Positions 6,941 through 15,235 are shown, counted from the stretch's first letter. The stretch is DNA of 64,000 nucleotides from Aquimarina spinulae (GCF_943373825.1 NZ_CALSBP010000002.1:2221501-2285500), one strand, 5' to 3'. Numbers and translations: made by a program. The notes: generated by a model not told the origin, from the letters alone.

Positions 6941-7111
6941 ATGAAAAATTTAAAATCATTCGAAGCATTAAACAACGCTCAATTAAGTACTATTAATGGT
7001 GGTCTGGTTATCCCAAACCTGGGAGATCTGGATACATTTCCGATTGTACCATTTGGTGATCCTAGAGAATGGGATAACTATTTCCCTAAAAAAGAAACTC
7101 CTGGTTTCTAA
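6941..7111 (+). CDS. GG-leader precursor peptide 6, Pro-rich core
   Basis: This is a 56-residue precursor. The reading frame is open further upstream, but the ATG at 6941 gives a leader MKNLKSFEALNNAQLSTINGG that matches the family, so this start is chosen. The 35-residue core (LVIPNLGDLDTFPIVPFGD and onward) is rich in Pro, Asp and aromatics, has no Cys and is unlike the helical cores of peptides 4 and 5. The 5' flank CATCAATCTTAAAAC is shared with peptide 7, which points to local duplication. Confidence 0.75.
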   Translation: MKNLKSFEALNNAQLSTINGGLVIPNLGDLDTFPIVPFGDPREWDNYFPKKETPGF

Positions 7112-7164
7112 AACACTTTAATTTCATCAATCATCAATAACCATCAATCTTAAAACGAAATCGC

Positions 7165-7353
7165 ATGAAAAGTTATAAAGCTGAATCCTTTCGGGAATTA
7201 AATGCATCAGAACTAATCATAATAGAAGGTGATGCTTTTTTTTCTGCAATTTCTACCTCTGATACACCAGGATTACCTGGCCTTGACCACCAATTTAATA
7301 AAGATTGGGGATGGGTCGGAAGCGGTCTCGGAGGTCAAAATACTAGCTTGTAA
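7165..7353 (+). CDS. Precursor-like peptide 7 with Gly-Asp in place of Gly-Gly
   Basis: This 62-residue peptide begins MKSYKAESFRELNASELIII and continues EGD where its neighbours have NGG or EGG. It keeps the leader length (23), hydrophobic spacing and upstream sequence of the family. The core is Gly/Ser-rich with Trp (DWGWVGSGLGG) and has no Cys. Either the exporter tolerates Gly-Asp or this copy is decaying. It is the last peptide before a hairpin at 7386. Confidence 0.65.
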   Translation: MKSYKAESFRELNASELIIIEGDAFFSAISTSDTPGLPGLDHQFNKDWGWVGSGLGGQNTSL

Positions 7354-7385
7354 ACTAATGAGTAAAGTTAGTGAGTTCATTTATT

Positions 7386-7416
7386 TTCTCCTATAATCTA
7401 TTTGGTTATAGGAGAA
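7386..7416 (+). terminator. Hairpin after peptide unit 3
   Basis: An 11-bp perfect stem, TTCTCCTATAA with TTATAGGAGAA, closes a nine-base loop. The tail lacks a strong T tract, so termination may be partial and the gene at 7483 may still be transcribed from promoter 3. Confidence 0.5.
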
Positions 7417-7482
7417 TTATGCTTCTAAGCTCTTCTTTACAAAAGAATATTCAATTCTATACATCTCTCAAAAACATACACC

Positions 7483-7959
7483 ATGACAAACGAAAAAGAA
7501 CTACTCTATAAAACCCTTGAAAATTTTAATGGAATGGGGAAAATTGAAGCTTATGATCTAACCCATAAGTTAGAAACCCTTTTGTTTTATGCATCTAATC
7601 CAATTAATGCCAAGGAACTTAAACAGCTGATAGTTTCTGATATGGATCATGATCATGAAATTGATCCTTTTCATTTTACCATCCTGCCAAATGGTAATTT
7701 TTGTGAGTTTGTAGGTTGCAATAATTGGATGCATGTTTATAAAGAAAACAAGAGAATATTACCCGATTGGCCAGTTTTTGAAACTTATTATTTTAAAACA
7801 AGATATGCTCCTTTAGAACTTAAAAAACTAACCAAAAAGAATCTTTTACAAGATGTAAAAGAAAAAAATGAAGATGAAAAAGTAAGAGTCTTTTTAAAGC
7901 AATATAATGTTTGTAAAAAGGATGTAGTGACCAATAGATTATTAATTTTAGAAGCATAA
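7483..7959 (+). CDS. Uncharacterised protein at the end of the peptide cluster
   Basis: This 158-residue soluble protein has no signal peptide. The N-terminal 50 residues are helical. The middle has an acidic His-rich stretch (SDMDHDHEIDPFHF) and a hydrophobic GNFCEFVGCNNWMHVY segment, and the C-terminus is a Lys-rich helix. I recognise no family. Its place directly after four precursor genes fits an immunity or accessory protein, but there is no direct evidence. Confidence 0.6.
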   Translation: MTNEKELLYKTLENFNGMGKIEAYDLTHKLETLLFYASNPINAKELKQLIVSDMDHDHEIDPFHFTILPNGNFCEFVGCNNWMHVYKENKRILPDWPVFETYYFKTRYAPLELKKLTKKNLLQDVKEKNEDEKVRVFLKQYNVCKKDVVTNRLLILEA

Positions 7960-7961
7960 CT

Positions 7962-7994
7962 TTTGGGGTAATTATAAAAGTCACTGTACATTTG
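7962..7994 (+). promoter_or_regulatory. Promoter of recX
   Basis: TTTG (7962-7965), 21 bases, then a perfect TAnnTTTG box TACATTTG (7987-7994). The predicted transcription start falls at or just before the recX ATG at 8000, which implies a leaderless or nearly leaderless mRNA. Confidence 0.6.
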
Positions 7995-7999
7995 TGGTC

Positions 8000-8485
8000 A
8001 TGTATAGAAATCCCATTACATCTATAACTGTAGCCGAGGCATTGCGAAAAATGGAGCGCTATTGTGCCTACCAGGAACGTTGTCATAAAGATGTAGAGGA
8101 TAAATTAAGGACGATGAAACTTATCCCAGAGGCTAAAGAAAAAATTATCCTACACCTTCTGGATCAAAATTTTCTTAATGAAGAACGTTTTGCCAAAGCC
8201 TTTGCCCGGGGGAAATTTAATATCAAAAAATGGGGTAAACAACGAATAGTACGTGAACTCAAATTTCGTAATATCTCACCCTACAATATAAAAACGGCAC
8301 TTAAAGAAATACCCGAAAAAGAGTATTTTGAAGCTTTTCATAAGCTTGCCGAAAAAAAATACCACAGCATTACCGAGCAGAACAAAAACAAAAAACGCAA
8401 AAAACTAGTTGATTATCTTTTGTATCGAGGCTGGGAGACCACTCTTGTTTATGAAAAAGTAAATGAGCTATTTTCTGTGATTTAA
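8000..8485 (+). CDS. recX: Regulatory protein RecX
   Basis: This 161-residue, basic, helical protein is built from RecX three-helix repeats. The typical stretches are AEALRKMERYCAYQERC, a LLDQNFLNEERFAKAFARGK motif and KWGKQRIVRELKFRNI. RecX binds RecA filaments and limits their recombination and SOS activity in the cytoplasm. An in-frame GTG two codons upstream (7994) overlaps the predicted -7 box, so ATG 8000 is preferred. A terminator follows, and the next gene converges on it. Family assignment is secure. Confidence 0.9.
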   Translation: MYRNPITSITVAEALRKMERYCAYQERCHKDVEDKLRTMKLIPEAKEKIILHLLDQNFLNEERFAKAFARGKFNIKKWGKQRIVRELKFRNISPYNIKTALKEIPEKEYFEAFHKLAEKKYHSITEQNKNKKRKKLVDYLLYRGWETTLVYEKVNELFSVI

Positions 8486-8525
8486 AAAGGGGCAATATAT
8501 CAATTTAAGAAATACTGCCCCCTTT
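8486..8525. terminator. Bidirectional terminator between recX and the S41 lipoprotein
   Basis: AAAGGGGCAATAT (8486-8498) pairs with ATACTGCCCC(C)TTT (8512-8525), with one G-T pair and one bulge. Flanking A and T runs allow use on both strands, which suits the convergent genes. Confidence 0.65.
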
Positions 8526-8535
8526 AATAAAATTT

Positions 8536-9930
8536 CTATTTACTTAACAGAGCGATCGCTCTTTCTATACCACTATCTTTTTCATTAACAAAATCATCGT
8601 TCGAGAATAATGGAACCCTATTCTCTTCACCTGGACCAACCCCAATCGCTTCATAAACCTTTCCATTAGCATCACTATACACCTCATTAGACAATGCTAT
8701 TGAAGCTCCGTTTGGTAAAGTGTGTACTAAAATATCTGAAAAAACTCCATTTGTATTATCACCAACTAATGTTACATAAGGTAAATCTTTCATACAAAGT
8801 GTAAAAACCTCTGCTGCACTTGCTGTTAAAGGGCTTGTTAATACTACTATATCCTCCTTATATTGAAAATCACCTTTGGGAGTCATAGATACCGATGTAT
8901 TTTTAGTAAAACCGTCTCCTAATTTTGCTTTTTTAGAAAATGCAAGTCGTTCATGATCCAAAAATCGCGAAGCTATATTCACTGAAGCCATATCATATCC
9001 CCCACCATTAAAACGAACATCGATTATTAATTTAGAAACTGCCGCACCTTTAAGGTCATTCATTATTTTGTCTAATACCGAGTTTAATATTTCCATCTCA
9101 TTTTTTGTGGTATCGCTATACCCTTCCATTCCCAAAATATTAATATATGCGATATCATTACCAATCATCCCCCAGACTATTTTTCCTTTTTCATCAGCTT
9201 TAAATTCATTACCTAAATACTTTGATGCTATAGTTTGTAATTTCTGGTTATATAGTGTATTATAATCTTCTCCAGATTCGATAATTAAGTTTCCGCTTAA
9301 ACTTGAATTCAATCTAGAAATCAGATCAGGAGAACCTGCATTGATCGCAATATTATTATCCTCATCATCAATACCAACATGCCCATCTTTCAAAAGAAAA
9401 ACTAACTCCCCTAGGGTATCATAAAAATTCTCTGAAGTTACTTGTTCTCTTAGGTTCTTGTATTGCGACCAGTTTACATTTCTTGTTTCAAAAAAAGCAT
9501 AATAATCATTAAAAATATTCCAAAAATGATCAAAATTAATCTTTGGATCTTTAGTATTGGCAATCTGATCAGGGAGGCAAAACTCATTTTGATTTAATAA
9601 CCTCTTAAACTCAATACTAGATGCGCTAAGCTCTGGAGCTCCTACTAATTTGTCAGGGCCAATTAGATCTAGCGGTATACCCCAGGATTCTTCTGGCACA
9701 AAATTATTTTCTATAATAGTGCATCCAACAGAATTTATACCATACAACACTTTTGTTGTGTCGGTAATCTCTACAACATACCCTTTATCTTCGGCTAACC
9801 AAAAGCCATTTATAGTTTTTTCTGGTTCAGGCTGGGATTGATCATCATCAGACTGACAAGCTGTAAACAAAATCACGGATAAGATTAAAAAACATCTCTT
9901 CAAGTTTTTAATACTGTTGTGTAAATTCAT
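8536..9930 (-). CDS. S41 family peptidase lipoprotein
   Basis: This 464-residue protein starts at ATG 9930; an in-frame TTG nine bases upstream is less likely. The N-terminus is a lipoprotein signal (LILSVILFTAC), so the mature protein is lipid-anchored outside the inner membrane. The catalytic S41 domain occupies the C-terminal half, with KLIIDVRFNGGG and the nucleophile region SPLTASAAEVF (Ser near 371). S41 enzymes are C-terminal-processing or tricorn-type serine proteases. A DGHVGIDD segment precedes the domain, as in related flavobacterial lipoproteins. Substrate unknown. Confidence 0.85.
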   Translation of the reverse strand: MNLHNSIKNLKRCFLILSVILFTACQSDDDQSQPEPEKTINGFWLAEDKGYVVEITDTTKVLYGINSVGCTIIENNFVPEESWGIPLDLIGPDKLVGAPELSASSIEFKRLLNQNEFCLPDQIANTKDPKINFDHFWNIFNDYYAFFETRNVNWSQYKNLREQVTSENFYDTLGELVFLLKDGHVGIDDEDNNIAINAGSPDLISRLNSSLSGNLIIESGEDYNTLYNQKLQTIASKYLGNEFKADEKGKIVWGMIGNDIAYINILGMEGYSDTTKNEMEILNSVLDKIMNDLKGAAVSKLIIDVRFNGGGYDMASVNIASRFLDHERLAFSKKAKLGDGFTKNTSVSMTPKGDFQYKEDIVVLTSPLTASAAEVFTLCMKDLPYVTLVGDNTNGVFSDILVHTLPNGASIALSNEVYSDANGKVYEAIGVGPGEENRVPLFSNDDFVNEKDSGIERAIALLSK

Positions 9931-10376
9931 ACTAATCAAATTTTTAAAAGTTACATTTCATTGACAAATAAAAAACCTATCGGTTGTATTAAAAACGATC
10001 GCAGTGAAGTACTTGCAAACATCAATTTATAAATAGACCGATATGCAATTAATTATTGCCAAAACTAGGTAGGGCTTATAAAATCGATGTCCGATATTAT
10101 TAAAATTTAAGAATTCGAAACCTTTTTATTTTTAAACTTAAATTGATTAGGTATCAATCCAGTTTCTTTTTTGAACGAAATGTAAAATGTAGTCTTGAAT
10201 TTAAATTCTGCTTCTAGTCCTATGATTAATAAACTATACTTAATAGTTTATTGACTTAAACTAGGATAACGATAAATACAATCTTTTTGAAGAACTGCAT
10301 AAATTTCCAGAATATTTTTCAAAATCCAAATCGCCTAAATCATTATAAATGATAAACAGATACAAAATTTCAGTAT
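9931..10376. other. Intergenic region with AraC remnant
   Basis: No intact gene is present. The only coding-like signal is the broken AraC-type fragment on the minus strand (10107-10320). The rest is AT-rich sequence without clear repeats. Confidence 0.5.
10107..10320 (-). pseudogene. Remnant of an AraC-family regulator
   Basis: Read on the minus strand, one frame gives ILEIYAVLQKDCIYRYPSLSQ, a stop, and then LEAEFKFKTTFYISFKKETG followed by LIPNQFK. The last part matches the second helix-turn-helix of AraC/XylS regulators (GF..K.TFY..FKK.TG.TP.QF). The first part resembles the start of the DNA-binding domain. The middle of the domain is missing and a stop interrupts the frame. No sensor domain remains. 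It is a decayed gene, probably non-functional. Confidence 0.5.
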
Positions 10377-10411
10377 GTCTCATATTTTGAGACTCTTGCT
10401 GCTTAAGTTTG
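10377..10411 (+). promoter_or_regulatory. Peptide promoter 4: palindromic operator plus perfect -7 box
   Basis: GTCTCATATTTTGAGAC (10377-10393) followed by ten bases and TAAGTTTG (10404-10411), a perfect TAnnTTTG. The same spacing at four sites shows that palindrome and -7 box form one functional promoter unit. It lies about 100 bases upstream of peptide 8. Confidence 0.8.
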
Positions 10412-10513
10412 AACCAGAAAATGATAAAAGCTAAAGAACTTATGAAAGAAGCTTTTGGGCAAACTAATCGCTAGAATACTAATTAGAATCATAAATCTGT
10501 AAATTATTTAACT

Positions 10514-10678
10514 ATGAAAAATTTAAACGAATTGAAAGTAAGCGAACTAAGTCTTGAAGAAACTACTCAAATAGAAGGAGGAGGCCCCATTGGAGACTTA
10601 ATTGATGATATTGTAGAAGTTGTAGAAACTGCTATTGAAGTGATTAAGAATTTAAAAAAATTCACCCCAACCTTGTAA
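10514..10678 (+). CDS. GG-leader precursor peptide 8
   Basis: This is a 54-residue precursor. The leader MKNLNELKVSELSLEETTQI ends EGG (23 residues, then a third Gly). The core GPIGDLIDDIVEVVETAIEV continues into IKNLKKFTPTL: an acidic amphipathic helix followed by a cationic tail, without Cys. It is alone in its transcription unit between promoter 4 and a strong terminator, about 2.5 kb from the other peptides. Leader and promoter tie it to the same family. Function unknown. Confidence 0.8.
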   Translation: MKNLNELKVSELSLEETTQIEGGGPIGDLIDDIVEVVETAIEVIKNLKKFTPTL

Positions 10679-10731
10679 ACATGCTAAGAGATTTTTAATC
10701 AGATTCTTCTCTGTTATTAAACACCCTTAGA

Positions 10732-10780
10732 AAACAAAACCTTGGCAATGAGTAAAAACTCAGTAGTCGAGGTTTTGTTT
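10732..10780. terminator. Bidirectional terminator between peptide 8 and the JmjC gene
   Basis: AAACAAAACCT (10732-10742) pairs with AGGTTTTGTTT (10770-10780), with a long inner loop that holds further partial pairing (GAGTaaaaACTC). The genes on both sides converge on it. Confidence 0.65.
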
Positions 10781-10801
10781 ATTTATATCATTTTAAGGAC
10801 T

Positions 10802-11686
10802 CTATATCTCTTCTTTAGTGTATCCGTTTCTTTTATTCGTTCGCAGAACTGCCTTATTATTTTTATAATCGATCCACTTCTCTCCTCTGGTTTTTCGCAT
10901 AAAATTATCCAGATATCGCATAAAAAACACGTTATAACAAGCTTTAGAAAACTGAACAACTCCCTGGGGCGCAGAACGAATACTCATAGAAAACCCCGGA
11001 GTTAAATACGTCATCTGATGCCAATATCCTTCTGGCATATACAATGTTTCGCCATGTTTTAAATTTGCAATATACCCTCTGGCATGTTGTAATGCAGGCC
11101 ATTTTTCAAAATCCGGATTTGCATAATCTATTCCTTGATGAGATAGTAATGAATGTGGTAATTTGTATAAATATTTTGTTTCTGAAGGTGGAAATAATAT
11201 ACATTGTTTTTCTCCGTGAAAGTGAAAATGAAGAATATTAGCTAAATCTATATCATAATGCATAAAAACTTTAGAGCCACTACCTCCGAAAAACAAAAAT
11301 GGTAGTTTTTTCATAAATTTTAATCCTATCTCCTCTGGATATCTAAAATCTTGTTGAAGCCGAGGTACTTCTTTCAGCAAATTATATAAAAAAATACGAT
11401 AATTGGTAGGCCCTTGTTCAAGTAGAGTAAGATATGCTCCCATTCTCATACTAGTATGAGCTTCATTAAATTTACGCTCAGACGAAACAGGTCTGTCATC
11501 ATACAAAGGAACGGTCTTATCACCTGCTATATCGTTAATATAAGAAAGATTCCATTTGGTATACGCTGGCCAATCTACAATTAACCGTTCGATTACAACC
11601 GGCTTTTGTAGTGTTACATATTTCTTAAGAAATTCCTCTTTGGTAATTGATTTTACCCTTGGTATTTGTTCTAAATTTAATTTCAC
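10802..11686 (-). CDS. JmjC/cupin-like Fe(II)-dependent oxygenase family protein
   Basis: This 294-residue cytoplasmic protein matches the cupin_8 / JmjC family. Iron-ligand motif HYDID (H-x-D) lies near residue 143 and is followed by NILHFHFHGEKQCILFPPSE. The distal histidine region is MPEGYWHQMTYL, followed by GFSMSIR. Members use 2-oxoglutarate and oxygen to hydroxylate proteins or small molecules. No neighbour suggests a substrate. It stands alone, ends at a shared terminator, and starts at ATG with MKLNLEQIPRV. Confidence 0.8.
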   Translation of the reverse strand: MKLNLEQIPRVKSITKEEFLKKYVTLQKPVVIERLIVDWPAYTKWNLSYINDIAGDKTVPLYDDRPVSSERKFNEAHTSMRMGAYLTLLEQGPTNYRIFLYNLLKEVPRLQQDFRYPEEIGLKFMKKLPFLFFGGSGSKVFMHYDIDLANILHFHFHGEKQCILFPPSETKYLYKLPHSLLSHQGIDYANPDFEKWPALQHARGYIANLKHGETLYMPEGYWHQMTYLTPGFSMSIRSAPQGVVQFSKACYNVFFMRYLDNFMRKTRGEKWIDYKNNKAVLRTNKRNGYTKEEI

Positions 11687-11842
11687 TTACTAAAAATAAG
11701 CCCTAAAAATTAAGGCGATATCTGCCAAAAGTAGGTGATGGCAATATTATACTGATCTACATAAGCGTAGTCTGATGATAAAAAGATGCAGCTAAAAATA
11801 TGTAAACGCTTATTAACCCTCAATAAGGGTTTTATCACGTTT

Positions 11843-12946
11843 CTATTTATCTGCTATCACTCCTTTAGCTTTTTCTTTTGCTGCTTGGTTTCTTTCGATA
11901 GTATGATCTGGTCTGGACCATTTAGGTTTTTCTCCCAGAGGTTCAAATACAGAATCTTCTGCTTCGACTGTTTCTGGTTGAGCCTTTTTAACAAATGGTT
12001 TTTGCGGATTAAGTCCTAATGTTTTAAACATCTCCATATCCTTATTTACATCTGGATTAGGGGTCGTTAATAACTTATCTCCTGCAAATATAGAATTTGC
12101 CCCGGCAAAGAAGCACATGGCTTGCCCTTCTCTACTCATTTCGGTCCGTCCTGCAGATAATCGTACTTGTGTTTTTGGCATTACGATTCTGGTAGTAGCT
12201 ACCATTCTAATCATATCCCATATTGCTACGGGTTTTTCTTCTTCCATTGGTGTTCCTTCTACAGCAACCAATGCATTTATAGGTACTGATTCGGGTTGTG
12301 GGTTTAATTTTGATAATGCTGCCAACATTCCTGCTCTATCACTTACTTCTTCTCCCATACCAATAATACCACCACTACAGACAGTTACATTCGTTTTACG
12401 AACATTATCAATTGTTTTTAATCGATCTTCATAACCTCTTGTAGAGATTACTTCTTTATAGTATTCTTCTGAAGTATCTAAATTATGGTTATAGGCATAT
12501 AATCCTGCCTCTGCTAATCGCTGAGCCTGATTTTCGGTAATCATACCTAATGTACAGCATACCTCCATATCAAGTTTATTGATCGTACGAACCATTTCGA
12601 GCACATTTTCAAATTCTGGCCCATCTTTAACATTACGCCAGGCAGCTCCCATACATACTCTAGAACTTCCCGAAGATTTTGCACGAAGTGCTTGTGCTTT
12701 TACCTGTTGTACGCTCATCAGGTCATTACCCTCGATATCGGTATGATATCTGGCCGCTTGTGGGCAATACCCACAATCTTCAGGACACCCTCCTGTTTTA
12801 ATAGATAACAGGGTAGATACCTGTACGACATTGGGATCATGATATTCGCGATGAATAGTTGCTGCTTTATACAGTAAATCCATCATAGGTGTATTGTAAA
12901 TATCAAGAATCTCTTGCTTGGTCCAATCGTGTCTAATAACGCTCAT
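11843..12946 (-). CDS. bioB: Biotin synthase
   Basis: This 367-residue radical-SAM enzyme inserts sulfur into dethiobiotin, the last step of biotin synthesis. The radical-SAM cluster ligands are C54, C58 and C61 (GGCPEDCGYC). Family motifs follow: SSRVCMGAAWRN, YNHNLDTSEEYY and RLSAGRTEMS. A C-terminal tail beyond about residue 320 is longer and less conserved than in E. coli BioB. It is separated from the other bio genes by about 5 kb but lies on the same strand. A good promoter lies just upstream. Confidence 0.96.
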   Translation of the reverse strand: MSVIRHDWTKQEILDIYNTPMMDLLYKAATIHREYHDPNVVQVSTLLSIKTGGCPEDCGYCPQAARYHTDIEGNDLMSVQQVKAQALRAKSSGSSRVCMGAAWRNVKDGPEFENVLEMVRTINKLDMEVCCTLGMITENQAQRLAEAGLYAYNHNLDTSEEYYKEVISTRGYEDRLKTIDNVRKTNVTVCSGGIIGMGEEVSDRAGMLAALSKLNPQPESVPINALVAVEGTPMEEEKPVAIWDMIRMVATTRIVMPKTQVRLSAGRTEMSREGQAMCFFAGANSIFAGDKLLTTPNPDVNKDMEMFKTLGLNPQKPFVKKAQPETVEAEDSVFEPLGEKPKWSRPDHTIERNQAAKEKAKGVIADK

Positions 12947-12967
12947 AAATCATCTAAATCTAAAAGT

Positions 12968-13000
12968 CAAATGTAAGAAAATCTGGTGTATTTGTATCAA
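12968..13000 (-). promoter_or_regulatory. Promoter of bioB
   Basis: On the minus strand a TTG (13000-12998), 22 bases and TACATTTG (12975-12968) form a good Bacteroidota promoter. It ends 21 bases before the bioB ATG. No clear operator palindrome is visible. Confidence 0.55.
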
Positions 13001-13028
13001 TTAATATGATAAACTCATATCACAAAAA

Positions 13029-13991
13029 TTAATGCTTTATCTCTAAAAAACTCTCAAACAGTTCAAAAAACTTTTCGGGTTCTTCTAGATACGGGTTATG
13101 GCCACTTTTTTCAAACATTACAAACTTTGCCTTAGGCATATAGGTTTTATACTGTATTGCAAATTCTGGTGTTGATACACCATCATAACGGCCGGCAATG
13201 ATTAAAGTCGGTGATTGTATTTTCTTTAACTCTCTTCTGAAATCTATATCTCCCATATCACCTGTAACATGAAAATCAGCATCTCTTCCAACAATGGTAT
13301 AATACACATCAGAGTTCCATGAACGTTTTACATCTTTAGGGACAGGTTGCTTTAATTCTGTATTATGATAGTATATATATTTTGTTGGAAAATCCCCATA
13401 TACTTTTGAAAATTCAGAATCACTCGATACAAACCCTTCTGATCGTAATGAGTCTACTACTTTCCATTTTTCTGGAAAGTGTGTCTTGGCATAATGATTA
13501 TAGCTATCGCAATTTGCCTGCCACATTAATCCACTATGAAACCCATTAATTAATATCATCTTCTCTGTATATTGAGGATATTTTAGGGCATAAGCTTGAG
13601 CAACTACAGTACCATAAGAATGTCCTACTACTGTCCATTTAGACAACTGCAACGCTTTTCTAATACCTTCTAATGTTTCTACATCCCCTTGTATTGAATA
13701 TTCCTTAATATCTTTGGCATCATCGGATAGGCCTCTCCCTAAACCATCAAAAAAAATTACTTGTCGATTTTTATGATATTTCCCAAAATTACCTTGCATA
13801 TAATCATGAGAATTTCCGGGTCCTCCCGCAATAAATACTATTGGATTTCCTTTGCCTTTGGTTTCTACATTAATCTTGTATCCATTAATATTGATTAACT
13901 GAGACTCAAACTCACCATGAATAGTTTCTTGTGCCTGAGCTGAAAAAAGTAAGATAAGACTCCCTAAAAAAAGAGTGATTTGTGTTTTCAT
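13029..13991 (-). CDS. Exported alpha/beta hydrolase, proline iminopeptidase-like
   Basis: This 320-residue protein has a signal peptide (ITLFLGSLILLFSAQAQ), so it acts in the periplasm or outside. The fold markers are an oxyanion-hole region VFIAGGPGNSHDY, nucleophile VVGHSYGTVVAQ, late Asp in AGRYDGVSTP and catalytic His in EKSGHNPYLEEP. The GGPG segment suggests kinship with proline iminopeptidases. It lies between bioB and the ketoacyl synthase, but the export signal argues against a BioH-like role in biotin synthesis. Confidence 0.85.
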   Translation of the reverse strand: MKTQITLFLGSLILLFSAQAQETIHGEFESQLININGYKINVETKGKGNPIVFIAGGPGNSHDYMQGNFGKYHKNRQVIFFDGLGRGLSDDAKDIKEYSIQGDVETLEGIRKALQLSKWTVVGHSYGTVVAQAYALKYPQYTEKMILINGFHSGLMWQANCDSYNHYAKTHFPEKWKVVDSLRSEGFVSSDSEFSKVYGDFPTKYIYYHNTELKQPVPKDVKRSWNSDVYYTIVGRDADFHVTGDMGDIDFRRELKKIQSPTLIIAGRYDGVSTPEFAIQYKTYMPKAKFVMFEKSGHNPYLEEPEKFFELFESFLEIKH

Positions 13992-14074
13992 GTATTCTAA
14001 ATCTTTTTAATGACTTGAGAACGTATACAACTATGCTTCAATATCAAAAATTTTATATTTCAAATATCGCAAAA

Positions 14075-15235
14075 TTAAAGACGCTCGAGCAAAATACTAA
14101 CGGCATTACCTCCAAAACCAACAGCATTTACTATCATTTTATTTAACTGCTTAGGAAACTTATCATATGCTACATAGGGTACCGGAATAAATTCCTGATG
14201 TTTTAGCATTAGTACTGCAAGCTCCAGACTCAAGATCCCGCTGGCACCAAAGGTATGTCCTATTTTCCATTTATTAGTTGTCAAAGCTGGTAATGAATCT
14301 TTAAAAACAGCTTTAATAGCATTATATTCTGCCAGATCTCCTTTTGCTGTACCCGGTGCATGCAATACAATAGCATCTACCTCATCTGCAAGGGTTTCGC
14401 CTAAAGCCAATTTCATGGATTTTTGAAAACAATCTGCCTCTGTAGATATCGATATATTATGCTTTAATGGTTCTGTAGCATAACCAATACCTCCTATTAA
14501 AGCCAAAGCATTTTCTTTTACTCCTTTTTCTAAACATGCAATAGCAGCACCTTCACCAAGAAACATAGAATTTCTTTTTTTATCCCAATTCATTGCTTGG
14601 CATGGATATGCCACCTTATCATTTGATGCGTATATCTTAAGGGCTTTCATTTGTGCAATCGTAAATGCCGTTAATGGGGCTTCGCTTCCGCCTACCAAAA
14701 ATTGATCTGCCAAACCCGATTGCAACCAGGCAACACCATTAAGCACAGCATGTAGTGCTGTAGAACATGTAATCGAGTGACTTATTTCTGGTCCGGTGGT
14801 TTGTAAATCATGAGCAATCCATGATGAAATATTTCCAAGCGTAGTCGTAGGTGAACTTAATGTAGACGATTTACCGCTTTTGAGAAATTCCTGGTGGTAT
14901 TTTTCAAAAAGCCCTGTTGCCCCACGAGAAGAACCGATGTTAATTCCAAAATTACGATCTTCATTCCATCCAGCATTTCTAACTGCTTGTCTGGCTGCAA
15001 AAACACCAAAAAGAACTGAGTCATCCAATGCCTCATAATGAGAACTCTCTGCTCTTAGTTCTTTTATTTTCTGTTTTACGTTTTGAGAAAGTAATGCAAT
15101 CGGGGCTTGTTCTCCTTCAAAATCTTTAAAAGAGATATGATGTGATGGATCTTTATATGCTTTCCATATATCGCCAGAAGAAACTCCCAATGGAGATATA
15201 GAAGAAATTCCTGTTATTGATATTTTTTGTTGCAA
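14075..15235 (-). CDS. Beta-ketoacyl synthase family protein
   Basis: This 386-residue condensing enzyme is of the KAS I/II type. The active-site Cys is C157 in SITCSTALHAV. The two histidines lie in VLHAPGTAKGD and KIGHTFGASG. The C-terminal GFGGN..S.LL is typical. It extends an acyl chain on carrier protein using malonyl-ACP. Its position on the same strand as bioB and upstream of the bioA-D-F group makes a part in making the pimeloyl precursor of biotin possible, but that is inference. General fatty acid elongation is the alternative. Confidence 0.85.
   Translation of the reverse strand: MQQKISITGISSISPLGVSSGDIWKAYKDPSHHISFKDFEGEQAPIALLSQNVKQKIKELRAESSHYEALDDSVLFGVFAARQAVRNAGWNEDRNFGINIGSSRGATGLFEKYHQEFLKSGKSSTLSSPTTTLGNISSWIAHDLQTTGPEISHSITCSTALHAVLNGVAWLQSGLADQFLVGGSEAPLTAFTIAQMKALKIYASNDKVAYPCQAMNWDKKRNSMFLGEGAAIACLEKGVKENALALIGGIGYATEPLKHNISISTEADCFQKSMKLALGETLADEVDAIVLHAPGTAKGDLAEYNAIKAVFKDSLPALTTNKWKIGHTFGASGILSLELAVLMLKHQEFIPVPYVAYDKFPKQLNKMIVNAVGFGGNAVSILLERL

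Noticed and set aside
12117..12434. Plus-strand frame of 105 codons inside bioB
   Set aside because: It is antisense to the well-supported bioB gene and has no family match.
13029..13991. Exported hydrolase as a BioH-type pimeloyl-ACP esterase
   Set aside because: A clear signal peptide places it outside the cytoplasm, where biotin precursors are not made, and the GGPG motif fits a peptidase-like hydrolase.
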